A stretch of 64,000 nt of DNA from positions 34,855 to 98,854 of the forward strand of contig NZ_BAYB01000005.1 of NCBI RefSeq assembly GCF_000685035.1. The letters run 5' to 3'. A program made the position numbers and the translations under genes. Below, piece by piece: positions 17,572-26,807 of the stretch (its first letter is position 1; every line of letters starts with the position of its first letter). The stretch is from Paraburkholderia ferrariae NBRC 106233. Lineage in GTDB: Bacteria; Pseudomonadota; Gammaproteobacteria; Burkholderiales; Burkholderiaceae. Under the pieces are notes generated by a model. It was not told the origin of the DNA. It searched no databases and saw only the letters and a program-made list of their open reading frames with translations.

Positions 17572-18309
17572 ATGCAGCACCGATACTTGACCCAGGCTTG
17601 CACGCGCGTCGTTGCCGGGATGTTCATCGGCGTACTGATGGCCGCGGCTCCCGGCGCGTTCGCCGACGAAGTAAGCAGCTTTAACCAGAATGCCTCATTT
17701 TCGCCGAATAGCACGACTAATTCGGCGAACTCGCAACTTCCCCAGGCTTCCCAGATTCCGCAGGCAACTTCCGCCACGGCTCAGGCCGCGACCACCCAGG
17801 CGACCCCGGCTGCGGCCGACGGCGGCGCCCGGTCGTTCCTCTCGGGCATGGCCGGCAAGGCCGGCGACGTGGTGGTGGGCGCCCTCAACATGATCGGCGT
17901 GCGTTACCGCTGGGGCGGCAACACGCCCGATTCCGGCCTCGACTGCAGCGGCTTCGTGCGCTACGTGTTCCAGGACACGCTGGGCCTCTCGCTGCCGCGC
18001 CGCGCCGAGGAAATGAGCCGTGTGGGCGAGAAGGTCAGCATGAGCAACCTGAAGCCGGGCGACCTCGTGTTCTTCAACACGATGCGCCGCACGTTCTCGC
18101 ACGTGGGTATCTATATTGGCGACAACAAGTTCGTGCACTCGCCGTCCACCGGCAGCACGATCCGTGTCGACGACCTGGACGACGGCTACTGGGAAAAGCG
18201 CTTCACGGGCGCCCGCCGTGTCGAAACCTCGTTCACGCCGCAACAGCAGCAGGACCTCAAGCAGCGCGTGAGCGTTCAGCTTAACGGCAACACCGGCGAC
18301 GACAACTGA
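17572..18309 (+). CDS. NlpC/P60 family peptidoglycan endopeptidase
   Basis: Exported cysteine endopeptidase (245 aa) that probably cuts peptide stems of peptidoglycan. The signal peptide runs to about residue 31 (GAFA-DE). A Ser/Asn/Gln/Ala/Thr-rich linker covers residues 35-85. The NlpC/P60 domain follows, with catalytic Cys125 in LDCSGFV, His177 in FSHVGIYIG and third polar residue His189 in FVHSPS. GVRYRWGG ahead of the cysteine is the usual start of the domain. It is a single-gene unit: a strong promoter lies upstream and a terminator downstream. It resembles Spr/MepS-like enzymes, but there is no lipobox. Confidence 0.9.
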   Translation: MQHRYLTQACTRVVAGMFIGVLMAAAPGAFADEVSSFNQNASFSPNSTTNSANSQLPQASQIPQATSATAQAATTQATPAAADGGARSFLSGMAGKAGDVVVGALNMIGVRYRWGGNTPDSGLDCSGFVRYVFQDTLGLSLPRRAEEMSRVGEKVSMSNLKPGDLVFFNTMRRTFSHVGIYIGDNKFVHSPSTGSTIRVDDLDDGYWEKRFTGARRVETSFTPQQQQDLKQRVSVQLNGNTGDDN

Positions 18310-18332
18310 TCGCGCCGCCCAGGTCTTCAAGG

Positions 18333-18362
18333 AAAGCCTGCTTCGTCTGAAGCGGGCTTTTT
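18333..18362. terminator. Rho-independent terminator after the NlpC/P60 gene
   Basis: Stem AAAGCCTGCTTC (18333-18344) and GAAGCGGGCTTT (18349-18360) with one G-T pair and loop GTCT, followed by TTTT across the stem end. It lies 24 bases after the stop codon. Confidence 0.82.
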
Positions 18363-18441
18363 CGTTTTCGGCTTTCCTTGTTGTTCGTGACTTGCTTGCA
18401 GGTGCGTTTGCCTTCGCGGGCCAGACTCGGCCCGCACTGTC

Positions 18442-19416
18442 TCAAACCGTCGCCATGCGCGCGGCCGCCAGCTTGCGCTCCAGCTCCGGCATCATCTTCG
18501 CCACCGCTTCCTCGCCCGCGAGGATCGCCGCGTTGCGCTGACCGAAATCGCTGCCCGACATGGCGTTCAGGTTCGGGCGGATCACGACGTCGGCGTACTT
18601 CTCCAGTTCGTAGGTCTTGATCGTCTGACCCATGATCGTGAAGGTCTGCATCAGCACGTCGAACTGGCTCAGCGTCGAAGCGCTTTCCGGGCGCGCGGAA
18701 ATATCCACGGCGATCACGAAGTCGGCGCCCATCTTGCGCGCGAAGGAAGCCGGCACCGGGCTGACCAGGCCGCCGTCCACGTACTCGTGACCCGCGATCT
18801 TCACCGGGTCGAAAATCGACGGCAGGCTGCACGACGCGCGCACGGCAATGCCCGTGTTGCCGCGCTGGAACAGGATGGGCTGTCCGCTATGCAGGTCTGT
18901 GGCGACGATGCCGAGCGGCCTGGCCATCTTCTCGATCGGCCGGTCGTGCAGCGTGGTGTTCAGGTAGTTCTGCAGCGCGACACCGTGCAGGAAGCCGCGC
19001 GTGGCGAAGGGCATGGCCCAGTCGCTGATGGAGGCCTCGTCCATCGTCAGCGCGAGCTTGTTGATGGCGAAACCGTTCATGCCCGAGGCGTAGAGCGCGG
19101 CGACAACCGAACCGGCGCTCGTGCCCGCGACGAGATCGACCTGGATATTGCGGGCTTCGAGCGCCTTGATCACGCCGATGTGCGAGAAGCCGCGCGCGGC
19201 GCCGCCGCCGAGGGCGAGGCCCACGCGGATCGGCCGCTGAGGCTTGGCCACGGGCGGCGGTGCGGTGTTCGCGGTGACGGGCGGGGCCACTTGCGCGGTC
19301 TGCGTGCCTGCGCTCGTGCAGGCCGCAAGAACGGTGGAAGCGGCGGCGAGCGAAAAGCTGCGCCGGCTCAGCGAGGGCGATGACGGCTTCGAATCGGGAT
19401 TCAGGCGGGACTTCAA
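18442..19416 (-). CDS. Patatin-like phospholipase, predicted Tat lipoprotein
   Basis: RssA/YchK-like patatin hydrolase of 324 aa. The N-terminus carries both a twin-arginine motif (SRRSFS, residues 17-22) and a lipobox (LAAC, Cys33), so export through Tat and lipidation is predicted. A Pro/Thr/Ala linker precedes the domain. The catalytic set is present: oxyanion loop GGGAARG (70-76), nucleophile Ser100 in GTSAG, and Asp214 in YVDGG. It should hydrolyse acyl esters of phospholipids at the cell envelope; the exact substrate is unknown. It is convergent with the NlpC/P60 gene and shares its terminator region. Confidence 0.87.
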   Translation of the reverse strand: MKSRLNPDSKPSSPSLSRRSFSLAAASTVLAACTSAGTQTAQVAPPVTANTAPPPVAKPQRPIRVGLALGGGAARGFSHIGVIKALEARNIQVDLVAGTSAGSVVAALYASGMNGFAINKLALTMDEASISDWAMPFATRGFLHGVALQNYLNTTLHDRPIEKMARPLGIVATDLHSGQPILFQRGNTGIAVRASCSLPSIFDPVKIAGHEYVDGGLVSPVPASFARKMGADFVIAVDISARPESASTLSQFDVLMQTFTIMGQTIKTYELEKYADVVIRPNLNAMSGSDFGQRNAAILAGEEAVAKMMPELERKLAAARMATV

Positions 19417-19944
19417 ACAGGTTCTCCATCCGGCGCCGCGCGGCTACCACGTTGCGAGGCGCGATCCCGGGATCGCACGCTGCAAGGCAGCCCGCGTGCC
19501 GCAGTCTTCTAGCGCCGGCGTTGCCTCGCAGCCTTGGCCGGCGTTCCCGGTTTGCAACCCCGGTTCGCCGACTCAGCAGGCAACCCCACGCTGCGCCGGG
19601 CGACGGATGCGGCGCGCCGACATCATAAGACAAAGCCGCTCGGGAATTCGAAACGCGCTTGTAACGCGATGTGTCGGCGGATTTCCGGTGCGAACGCGAT
19701 CCGGGCCGCGCCGAATCTCGACTCGCCCCGGGCCCGCACCCACCACGACCGGGCCGGGCCGAACGCGCCGTCGGCGGGTATAATCCGGTCTCTATTTTCC
19801 CGGTTTTTCCGTTCGCGCCGCGCCGTGTTCCGCAGCATTGCGCACTGTGCGCCCGCTGCGCCTCACGCCACACTCGCGCCGCGAACGCCGCCTGTGCGGC
19901 GCGCACTTGAACCGCGCGCCGGCATCGATTTCGAGTAATCGCCC
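19417..19944. other. Intergenic stretch upstream of gltX, no gene seen
   Basis: About 530 bases between the divergent patatin gene and gltX. GC-rich, with no reading frame that has a start, ribosome-binding site and sensible protein. The only element I can point to is the -10 hexamer at 19779. Confidence 0.4.
19779..19784 (+). promoter_or_regulatory. Candidate -10 for gltX
   Basis: A perfect TATAAT at 19779-19784, about 160 bases before the gltX start. The sequence 17 bases upstream (GGGCCG) does not resemble a -35, so the call rests on the -10 alone. Confidence 0.4.
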
Positions 19945-21366
19945 ATGACCACGACTCCCGTCCGTACCCGCTTTGCGCCGAGCCCGACCGGCTTCATCCA
20001 CCTCGGCAATATCCGCTCCGCGCTGTATCCCTGGGCGTTCGCGCGCCACAACAAAGGCGCCTTCGTGCTGCGGATCGAGGACACCGACGTCGAACGTTCG
20101 ACGGCCGCATCGGTCGATGCGATCCTCGAAGGCATGGCGTGGCTCGAACTCGATTTCGACGAAGGTCCGTTCTATCAGATGCAGCGCATGGACCGCTATC
20201 GCGAAGTGCTCGCGCAGATGCGCGAGCAGGGGCTCGTGTACCCGTGCTACATGTCCACCGAGGAACTCGACGCGCTGCGCGAGCGCCAGCGCGCCGCCGG
20301 CGAAAAGCCGCGCTACGACGGCACGTGGCGCCCGGAACCGGGCAAGGTGCTGCCCACGCCGCCTGCCGGCGTCGAGCCGGTGCTGCGCTTTCGCAACCCC
20401 CTCACGGGCGTAGTGGCGTGGGACGATGCCGTGAAAGGCCGCATCGAGATCTCGAACGAAGAACTCGACGACCTCGTCATCGCGCGCCCCGACGGTACGC
20501 CGACCTACAACTTCTGCGTCGTGGTGGACGACCTCGACATGAAGATCACGCACGTGATCCGCGGCGACGACCACGTGAACAACACGCCGCGCCAGATCAA
20601 CATCCTGCGCGCCCTCGGCGGCGAGCCGCCGGTGTACGCGCACCTGCCGACCGTGCTCAACGAGCAGGGCGAAAAGATGAGCAAGCGCCATGGCGCGATG
20701 AGCGTGATGGGGTATCGCGACGCGGGCTATCTGCCCGAAGCGGTGCTGAACTATCTCGCGCGGCTCGGCTGGTCGCATGGCGATGCGGAAGTGTTTTCGC
20801 GCGAGCAGTTCGTCGAATGGTTCGACCTGGACCATCTCGGCAAATCGCCGGCGCAATACGACCAGAGCAAGCTCGACTGGCTCAACAACCACTACCTGAA
20901 GGAAGTGGACAACGCGCGTCTCGCCGAACTCTCGAAGCCGTTCTTCGCGGCCCTCGGCATCGACGAGGCGGCGCTTGCCGGCGGCCCGGCGCTCGACGGC
21001 GCGGTCGCCCTCTTCAAGGATCGCGCAACGACGATCAAGAGCATTGCCGAGAGCGCGCAGATGTTCTACCGCGAGCCGCAGCCGGAAGCCGAGGCGCTCG
21101 CGCAGCACGTGACCGAAGCCGTGCGTCCCGCGCTCGCGGAACTGGCCGCGGCGCTCAAGGGTGCGGAGTGGACGAAGGAGGGCATCTCCGCCGCGCTCAA
21201 GGCGACGCTTGCCGCACACAAATTGAAGATGCCTCAGCTTGCCATGCCCGTTCGCCTCTTCGTGGCGGGCACGACGCATACGCCGGCCATCGATGCGGTG
21301 CTCGCGCTGTTCGGCCGCGACGTGGTGGTCAATCGCATCGAGCAGGGTCTCGCGAAAACGGCGTGA
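19945..21366 (+). CDS. gltX: Glutamate--tRNA ligase
   Basis: Charges tRNA-Glu with glutamate. The 473-aa class I synthetase has the [16 protein letters not shown] block containing the HIGH-type motif near residues 13-24, [11 protein letters not shown], and KMSKRHG at about 244-250. The anticodon-binding C-terminal domain is helical and complete. Two tRNA-Glu genes lie a few hundred bases downstream on the same strand, but they have their own promoters. Confidence 0.96.
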   Translation: MTTTPVRTRFAPSPTGFIHLGNIRSALYPWAFARHNKGAFVLRIEDTDVERSTAASVDAILEGMAWLELDFDEGPFYQMQRMDRYREVLAQMREQGLVYPCYMSTEELDALRERQRAAGEKPRYDGTWRPEPGKVLPTPPAGVEPVLRFRNPLTGVVAWDDAVKGRIEISNEELDDLVIARPDGTPTYNFCVVVDDLDMKITHVIRGDDHVNNTPRQINILRALGGEPPVYAHLPTVLNEQGEKMSKRHGAMSVMGYRDAGYLPEAVLNYLARLGWSHGDAEVFSREQFVEWFDLDHLGKSPAQYDQSKLDWLNNHYLKEVDNARLAELSKPFFAALGIDEAALAGGPALDGAVALFKDRATTIKSIAESAQMFYREPQPEAEALAQHVTEAVRPALAELAAALKGAEWTKEGISAALKATLAAHKLKMPQLAMPVRLFVAGTTHTPAIDAVLALFGRDVVVNRIEQGLAKTA

Positions 21367-21532
21367 TCTTTTTTGAAGATTTTTTGCTCCGGCTCTAGCG
21401 CCGGGGCAGGAGATCTTGTAGTATTCGGGCTCCGTTGAAAACGGTGTGCGAGAAAGTAGTCAGGCTCGTGCAGGAGCCGAGGGATCCCGCAACGAAGTTT
21501 CAAAGAAGTTGCGAAAAACGATCCAGAAGCTC

Positions 21533-21561
21533 TTTACATAAGCGAAATTGCTGTTTATAAT
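21533..21561 (+). promoter_or_regulatory. Strong promoter of the tRNA cluster
   Basis: TTTACA (21533-21538), 17-base spacer, TATAAT (21556-21561). The -10 is perfect and the -35 matches 5 of 6. Initiation would fall about 13 bases before the tRNA-Ala gene. The sequence just downstream is TCTCGCTTC, GC-poor for this genome. Confidence 0.82.
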
Positions 21562-21580
21562 CTCGCTTCTGTTCTGCAAG

Positions 21581-21656
<76 letters not shown>

Positions 21657-21708
21657 ACAGAGCAGAGTAGGAAATTCTTCGCGAAAGCGAGGGTGAAGAA
21701 AAAAATTC

Positions 21709-21737
21709 TTCACAAAATGCAGTAAAGAAGTTACAAT
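21709..21737 (+). promoter_or_regulatory. Candidate second promoter before the tRNA-Glu genes
   Basis: TTCACA (21709-21714), 17-base spacer, TACAAT (21732-21737): five of six matches in each hexamer with ideal spacing. It lies between tRNA-Ala and the first tRNA-Glu and could give Glu/Asp tRNAs extra transcription. Confidence 0.55.
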
Positions 21738-21835
21738 ATCGGACTTCGCAGTTGAGTAAATGCAATTAGCAAATTCAGCGGCGAGTGCGGTAAAAGCGCA
21801 GTAAAGTGTAGCAAGGCATTATCTGAAAAGATTAT

Positions 21836-21911
21836 GTCCCCTTCGTCTAGAGGCCTAGGACATCACCCTTTCACGGTGAGTACAGGGGTTCGAATCCCCT
21901 AGGGGACGCCA
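21836..21911 (+). tRNA. tRNA-Glu (anticodon TTC), copy 1
   Basis: 76 bases with encoded CCA. Acceptor GTCCCCT pairs with AGGGGAC; the anticodon loop CTTTCAC gives TTC. It looks identical to the copy at 22145. Confidence 0.97.
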
Positions 21912-21997
21912 GACATGAGCGTCGTCGATAAAATCGTCATGATTTCGACGAGGCGCCAGGTGGGAATCAGCCGACGCCCATCTGTGTATGTCGAACT

Positions 21998-22074
21998 GGA
22001 GCGGTAGTTCAGTTGGTTAGAATACCGGCCTGTCACGCCGGGGGTCGCGGGTTCGAGTCCCGTCCGCTCCGCCA
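21998..22074 (+). tRNA. tRNA-Asp (anticodon GTC), copy 1
   Basis: 77 bases with encoded CCA. Acceptor GGAGCGG pairs with CCGCTCC; the anticodon loop is CTGTCAC, giving GTC. It differs from copy 2 by one base in the D loop (GTTGG versus GTCGG). Confidence 0.97.
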
Positions 22075-22079
22075 GATGA

Positions 22080-22113
22080 AGCCCGTTCAGGCTATAACTT
22101 GAGCGGGCTTTTT
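22080..22113 (+). terminator. Terminator-like hairpin after the first tRNA-Glu/Asp pair
   Basis: Stem AGCCCGTTCA (22080-22089) and TGAGCGGGCT (22100-22109) with one G-T pair, followed by TTTT. It lies 6 bases after tRNA-Asp copy 1 and probably ends part of the transcripts. Confidence 0.72.
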
Positions 22114-22144
22114 AGTTAAAGCAGTAAAGGCGTAAGCCTGTGTT

Positions 22145-22220
22145 GTCCCCTTCGTCTAGAGGCCTAGGACATCACCCTTTCACGGTGAGTACAGGGGTTC
22201 GAATCCCCTAGGGGACGCCA
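22145..22220 (+). tRNA. tRNA-Glu (anticodon TTC), copy 2
   Basis: Same 76-base sequence as copy 1, 309 bases further on. Part of a tandem duplication of the Glu-Asp unit. Confidence 0.97.
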
Positions 22221-22299
22221 AAGACAACAGCGGCGCCAAAAGTAATCTGGCGACGCCGCCAGCGGGAATCGACCGACGCCCGCCGGTGCAAGCAGGACT

Positions 22300-22376
22300 G
22301 GAGCGGTAGTTCAGTCGGTTAGAATACCGGCCTGTCACGCCGGGGGTCGCGGGTTCGAGTCCCGTCCGCTCCGCCA
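22300..22376 (+). tRNA. tRNA-Asp (anticodon GTC), copy 2
   Basis: 77 bases, one D-loop base different from copy 1. The spacer before it keeps recognisable parts of the first spacer (GGGAATC, CCGACGCC). Confidence 0.97.
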
Positions 22377-22384
22377 GAAGTACG

Positions 22385-22416
22385 AAGCCCGCTGGAATGT
22401 CCAGCGGGCTTTTTTC
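22385..22416 (+). terminator. Rho-independent terminator of the tRNA cluster
   Basis: Perfect stem AAGCCCGCTGG (22385-22395) and CCAGCGGGCTT (22401-22411), loop AATGT, then a run of T to 22416. Confidence 0.9.
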
Positions 22417-22529
22417 ATTTCTCCCCCTGCGGCCGCTGCGGCCTTTGGCCGTACGGACAAACTGCCATTGCCGGCGCGCGCGCAGTATCGTAGCGTAGTC
22501 GAAACCCGGTTCCTGGCTCGCTGCCTCTC

Positions 22530-22994
22530 ATGTTCGCCCCGAACGACATCCCTTCGCGTTTTCAGTTGCGTCACGCCTCCATGGACGACTTCGAGTTTGC
22601 CGAGGCGCTCACGCGCAAGAACATGGGCGGCTACTACCAGCGGCATCATCTGGTCTGGCGCGGCGATCTTTTTCTCGCCAGCTACCGGGAGTCGGAGAAT
22701 TTCATTCTCGAACTCGACAGTCAGGCGATAGGCGTGCTGCGCGTGACCGAAGAGAGCGATTCGCTGCACATTCGCGACGTGCAGATCGCCGAAGGCTATC
22801 GCGGCCACGGCGCCGGGACCTTTCTGCTCGACATGTCGCATCGCTGGGCGCGCGAGCGCGGCCTGCGCGAACTGCAACTGCGAGTGTTCGTCGATAACCC
22901 CGCGGCGCGGCTCTATCTGCGCATGGGCTACCGGGTGGCCGGGCCGAGACTGGCGCGGCTCGGGTCGATACGCCATATGACGCGCGCGGTCTGA
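22530..22994 (+). CDS. GNAT family N-acetyltransferase
   Basis: 154-aa acyl-CoA-dependent acetyltransferase. The GNAT core is visible: LHIRDVQIAEGYRGHGAGTFLL, with the acetyl-CoA loop YRGHGAG near residues 90-97, then DMSHRWARERGLRELQLRVF and NPAARLYLRMGY, the last GNAT motif. The substrate is not predictable. It follows the tRNA terminator and stands alone. The upstream sequence contains no strong promoter I could identify. Confidence 0.85.
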   Translation: MFAPNDIPSRFQLRHASMDDFEFAEALTRKNMGGYYQRHHLVWRGDLFLASYRESENFILELDSQAIGVLRVTEESDSLHIRDVQIAEGYRGHGAGTFLLDMSHRWARERGLRELQLRVFVDNPAARLYLRMGYRVAGPRLARLGSIRHMTRAV

Positions 22995-23067
22995 GCGGCG
23001 CGTATTCGTTCGCCGTACTGTCTCACCAGGCTGGCCTGATCGGCTGGCCGGCTTCGGTGCGCGCGTC

Positions 23068-23943
23068 TCAGGCGTCGTTCGGACCGGTCCCGCTGGTCGA
23101 ATCCAGCACCGCGTCTTCCTCCGCATCGTCGAAGCGATCGCCGCCGCGCGCGATGAACGCGCGCGGGCTCTCGCCGAACGCGCGCCGGAACATTGCCGAA
23201 AACGCACTCTGGCTCTGATAGCCCAGCTCCTGCGCGACGATGGCAATCGGCCGTCCCTGATTGAGCAGCGGAATCGCGCGCGCGAGTATCGCCTGCTGAC
23301 GCCACTGCGAGAAGCTCACGCCCAGTTCCTGGCGGAACAGCCGCGCGATCGTGCGCGTGCTCGCACCCACGTGCGCGGCCCAGTATTCGAGCGAGCCCGG
23401 ACCGGCGGGATCGGCGAGCAGCGCTTCGCAGAGCGAGCGCAGGCGTTTTTCCTGCGGCATCGGCACGGCGAGCGGCAGCGGCGCGGAGCGCGTGATCTCG
23501 TCGAGCGCGAGCGAGGCCAGCAGACGCTCGCGCGGGGCGCCGATGCCGCGCTCGTCGAGCGCCGCGATCGTCTCGCGCAACAGACCCGAGACTTCCACCA
23601 CGCGGCAGTCGCCGAGTCCGGGCGGGATCACCGACTGGTCCACGTAGAGCGTGCGCAGAAAGGCATCTTCGACGATCGCCACTTCGTGCGTCACATGAGG
23701 CGGAATCCAGATCGCGCGCGAAGGCGGCACCATCCAGGTCGTGCCCGGCGTCGTCATGCGCAGCACGCCGCGCGACGTGTACGCAAGCTGCGCCCAGGCA
23801 TGCGTGTGCAGCGCGATCCGTACGCCCGCCGCCATCGGGCGCGAGCGCACGCGCACGGGGTGCGCGTCGGTGGGCTCGAACTCGGGCGGGATGTCGGCGA
23901 ATTCCGCAGCGGGCAGCGGCAATGCGGGAACGGAGTAGGGCAT
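23068..23943 (-). CDS. AraC family transcriptional regulator (cupin type)
   Basis: 291-aa regulator. The N-terminal half has a cupin sensor with HTHAWAQLAYTSRG and the PPSRAIWIPPHVTHEV block. The C-terminal AraC double helix-turn-helix runs from about 180 to 270, with STRTIARLFRQELGVSFSQWRQ and ELGYQSQSAFSAMFRRAFGESPRAF. The cupin layout resembles NimR-type regulators of exporter genes. Its target is not evident; the divergent neighbour is the rraA-like gene 195 bases away. Confidence 0.88.
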   Translation of the reverse strand: MPYSVPALPLPAAEFADIPPEFEPTDAHPVRVRSRPMAAGVRIALHTHAWAQLAYTSRGVLRMTTPGTTWMVPPSRAIWIPPHVTHEVAIVEDAFLRTLYVDQSVIPPGLGDCRVVEVSGLLRETIAALDERGIGAPRERLLASLALDEITRSAPLPLAVPMPQEKRLRSLCEALLADPAGPGSLEYWAAHVGASTRTIARLFRQELGVSFSQWRQQAILARAIPLLNQGRPIAIVAQELGYQSQSAFSAMFRRAFGESPRAFIARGGDRFDDAEEDAVLDSTSGTGPNDA

Positions 23944-24137
23944 GGCAGTGGCTCGTGTGCGACGTTGACGGCTCGCGAATATTTTAGGCGCAATCCGTGT
24001 GCGTCAGCCGCGCTGTCGCGGCGGCTGGCGAAGAGCGCACCGGACCCGCTCCCGTTTGCCTCGGCGACCCGCCTGCCCGTCGCGGCTGATGGACGGGCAT
24101 AATGCTTCCGGTTCGTTATCGCATGAGGAAAACCATC

Positions 24138-24635
24138 ATGACCTTCGCCACCGCCGACCTGTGCGATGCGCACGAAGACCGGCTCGCCGCCGGTACGCTG
24201 CGCGTGCTCGACCCGGTGTTTCGCTGGTTCGGCCGCGCGCCGTGTTTCAGCGGCCCTGCGCTGACGCTCAAGGTCTTCGAAGACAACTCGCTCGTGCGCG
24301 CCACGCTCGAGACGCCGGGCGAAGGCCGCGTGCTCGTCGTCGATGGCGGCGGCAGCCTGCGCTGCGCGCTCGTGGGCGGCAATCTCGGCCAGTTCGCGCA
24401 GAACAATGGCTGGGCGGGCGTGGTGGTCAATGGCTGCGTGCGCGACTCGCTCGAACTCAATGCGCTCGACGTGGGGATCGCGGCGCTCGCGACGCATCCC
24501 CAGCGCAGCTTGCGGCGCGGCATCGGCGAGCGCGACGTGCCCGTGCGCATGCCGGGCGCGACCGTGCGCACGGGCGACTGGATCTATGCGGATATCGACG
24601 GCGTGCTCGTGGCAGACGCGCCGCTCGCGGTTTGA
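24138..24635 (+). CDS. rraA: RraA-like protein (RNase E activity regulator / HMG aldolase family)
   Basis: 165-aa member of the RraA fold. I chose ATG 24138, which has GAGGAAAA upstream and gives the family start [14 protein letters not shown], over an in-frame ATG at 24102. Family blocks are [46 protein letters not shown] and [30 protein letters not shown]. The GG-N-L and CVRDS segments hold the metal/active-site residues in the aldolase members. Proteins of this type are annotated as RNase E inhibitors; aldolase activity on 4-hydroxy-4-methyl-2-oxoglutarate is the alternative. Thirty bases separate it from the next gene. Confidence 0.85.
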   Translation: MTFATADLCDAHEDRLAAGTLRVLDPVFRWFGRAPCFSGPALTLKVFEDNSLVRATLETPGEGRVLVVDGGGSLRCALVGGNLGQFAQNNGWAGVVVNGCVRDSLELNALDVGIAALATHPQRSLRRGIGERDVPVRMPGATVRTGDWIYADIDGVLVADAPLAV

Positions 24636-24664
24636 ACCGGGAACCCAGGCAGGAGCAGGCAACG

Positions 24665-25066
24665 ATGAAATACGTGTTCGTGTACGGGACGCTGCGCGCC
24701 GGCGAGATCAACGACATCCACGCCGCGGCCGAGCGCTATGCGATCGCCCGGCCGCGCCTCGTGGGCCGCGCGACGGTGGCGGGGCGCCTGTTCGATTTCG
24801 GCCGCTATCCGGGCATGGTGGCCGACGCCGGGGCGTCGGGCGTGGTGGGCGAAGTCTATGAGATCGACGACGCGCTCGTGGCCGTGCTCGACGAGATCGA
24901 GCAGGTTTATCCGGGCGTGGACGGGCTTTTCATGGCGAAGCAGGTGAGCGTCGAGGTGGACGGGCAGCATGTGGCCTGCCTCTTCTATCCGGTCGCGCAC
25001 GAGGCGGTTCACGGCCGTCCCGAGATTCGCGGCGGCGACTGGATCGCGCATCGTCTCTCGCGCTGA
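24665..25066 (+). CDS. Gamma-glutamylcyclotransferase / AIG2-like protein
   Basis: 133-aa protein of the gamma-glutamylcyclotransferase fold. YVFVYGTLRAGEIN is the hallmark substrate-binding loop; GRLFDFGRYPGMV and VVGEVYEIDDALVAVLDEIEQVYPG follow, with Glu in the catalytic position of the GEVYEID strand. Likely acts on gamma-glutamyl amines or similar. It is probably cotranscribed with rraA, 29 bases upstream, and is followed by a strong hairpin shared with the convergent aceB. Confidence 0.82.
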   Translation: MKYVFVYGTLRAGEINDIHAAAERYAIARPRLVGRATVAGRLFDFGRYPGMVADAGASGVVGEVYEIDDALVAVLDEIEQVYPGVDGLFMAKQVSVEVDGQHVACLFYPVAHEAVHGRPEIRGGDWIAHRLSR

Positions 25067-25094
25067 GCGCCACGCAGCCATCCGGAAAATAACG

Positions 25095-25124
25095 AGGCCC
25101 GGCGGATTCGCATCCGCCGGGCCT
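25095..25124. terminator. Hairpin terminator between convergent genes
   Basis: Perfect 13-bp stem AGGCCCGGCGGAT / ATCCGCCGGGCCT with loop TCGC. On the minus strand it is followed by GTTATTTTCC, so it fits aceB termination best; on the plus strand the T-run is poor. Confidence 0.7.
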
Positions 25125-25155
25125 TCGCCGTTATGAAGAGGCGCTCAGACGCGCA

Positions 25156-26748
25156 TCAGATCTCTTCGTAGAGCGGCAGCGTGAGGAAGTCCACGAAGTT
25201 CTCCGACGTGGACATCTGTTCGAAGATCTGCGCTGCGCGGTCGTACGGCTTCGTGTCGCCGCCCACCACGGCCTTCACCTTGTCCAGTTCCTGCGGGATC
25301 AGTTCGCGCACGAGTTCCGCCGTGACCTTGCGGCCGTCATCGAGCTTGCCCTTCGGCGAGCGGATCCACTGCCACACCTGCGAGCGCGAGATTTCGGCGG
25401 TCGCGGCGTCTTCCATCAGGTTGTGGATCGGCACGCAGCCATTGCCGGCGAGCCACGAGCCCAGGTAGTGGATGCCCACGTTGATGTTGTTGCGCAGGCC
25501 CGCCTCGGTGATCGGCGCTTCCGGACGGAAGTCGAGCAGATCCTTGCCCGTCACGGCCACGTCGGCGCGCTGCTTGCCGATCTGGTTCGGCTTGTCGCCG
25601 AGCACCTTCACGAACTCTTCCATGGCGATGGGCACGAGGCCCGGGTGGGCCACCCAGCCGCCGTCGTAGCCGTCGCCGGCGTCGCGCGCCTTGTCCGAGC
25701 GCACGCCGGCCATGGCCTTGTCGTTCGCGGCTGCGTCGTTCTTGATCGGAATGAGCGCGCTCATGCCGCCGATGGCCGGTGCGTTGCGGCGATGGCAGGT
25801 CTTGAGCAGTTGCAGCGCGTAGGCGCGCATGAACGGCACGGTCATCGTGATCTGCGAGCGGTCCGCGAGGCAGAAGTCCTTGTCGTTCTTGAACTTCTTG
25901 ATCGCCGAGAAGATGTAGTCCCAGCGGCCGGCGTTCAGGCCCGAGCTGTGCTCGCGCAGTTCATGGAGGATCTCGTCCATTTCGAACGCGGCGAGGATCG
26001 TTTCGACCAGCACCGTCGCGCGGATCGTGCCGCGGGGGATGCCCACGGCTTCCTGGGCGGCGACGAAGATGTCGTTCCACAGGCGCGCTTCGAGATGGCT
26101 TTCCATCTTCGGCAGATAGAAGTAGGGGCCGCTGCCGCGTGCGATCAGTTCCTTCGCGTTGTGGAATAGGAAGAGCGCGAAGTCGAAAATGCCGCCCGAA
26201 ACGCGCTTGCCGTCGACGGTCACGTGCTTTTCGTCGAGGTGCCAGCCGCGCGGACGCACGATCAGCGTGGCGACCTTGTCGTTGAGCTGATAGCGCTTGC
26301 CGTTCTGCTCCAGCGAGATCGTGCGGCGCACGGCGTCCTTGAGGTTGATCTGGCCGGTGATCTGGTTTTCCCAGCTCGGCGCGTTCGAATCCTCGAAGTC
26401 GGTCATGTAGGAGTCCGCACCGGAATTCAGCGCGTTGATGATCATCTTGCGCTCGACCGGGCCCGTGATTTCCACGCGGCGGCACTCGAGATCCTTCGGC
26501 AGCGGCGCGATCGTCCAGTCGGCCTCGCGGATCGACTTCGTGCTTTCGAGGAAGTCCGGGCGCTCGCCGGCGTCGAGGCGCTTCGTGCGCTCGGCGCGCG
26601 CGGCCAGCAGTTCCTGGCGGCGCGGCTCGAATGCGCGGTGCAGCTTCGCCACGAGTTCGAGGGCCTCGGGCGTGAGGATCGTTTCGAAGCCCGGTTCGAT
26701 GTGAGCCGAGATCGCCATGCCTTGCGGCAGTTGCAACGTGTTCGCCAT
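25156..26748 (-). CDS. aceB: Malate synthase A
   Basis: Condenses glyoxylate with acetyl-CoA to malate, the second step of the glyoxylate shunt. The 530-aa length matches malate synthase A. Visible blocks are [47 protein letters not shown] with the catalytic-site Arg and Glu, [25 protein letters not shown] and [16 protein letters not shown] with the C-terminal catalytic Asp. The start at 26748 is preceded by an AAGGAGC ribosome-binding site. It follows the dehalogenase-like gene by only 59 bases on the same strand. Confidence 0.95.
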   Translation of the reverse strand: MANTLQLPQGMAISAHIEPGFETILTPEALELVAKLHRAFEPRRQELLAARAERTKRLDAGERPDFLESTKSIREADWTIAPLPKDLECRRVEITGPVERKMIINALNSGADSYMTDFEDSNAPSWENQITGQINLKDAVRRTISLEQNGKRYQLNDKVATLIVRPRGWHLDEKHVTVDGKRVSGGIFDFALFLFHNAKELIARGSGPYFYLPKMESHLEARLWNDIFVAAQEAVGIPRGTIRATVLVETILAAFEMDEILHELREHSSGLNAGRWDYIFSAIKKFKNDKDFCLADRSQITMTVPFMRAYALQLLKTCHRRNAPAIGGMSALIPIKNDAAANDKAMAGVRSDKARDAGDGYDGGWVAHPGLVPIAMEEFVKVLGDKPNQIGKQRADVAVTGKDLLDFRPEAPITEAGLRNNINVGIHYLGSWLAGNGCVPIHNLMEDAATAEISRSQVWQWIRSPKGKLDDGRKVTAELVRELIPQELDKVKAVVGGDTKPYDRAAQIFEQMSTSENFVDFLTLPLYEEI

Positions 26749-26807
26749 GATTGCTCCTTGGTCGGTCAGTTCGTGTAGGTGTGGGTAGTGCGGCGTCTGC
26801 CGGTTCG

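Noticed and set aside
22335..23246. Minus-strand frame across the tRNA end, the GNAT gene and part of the AraC gene
   Set aside because: It covers a tRNA and a plus-strand gene and has no family features.
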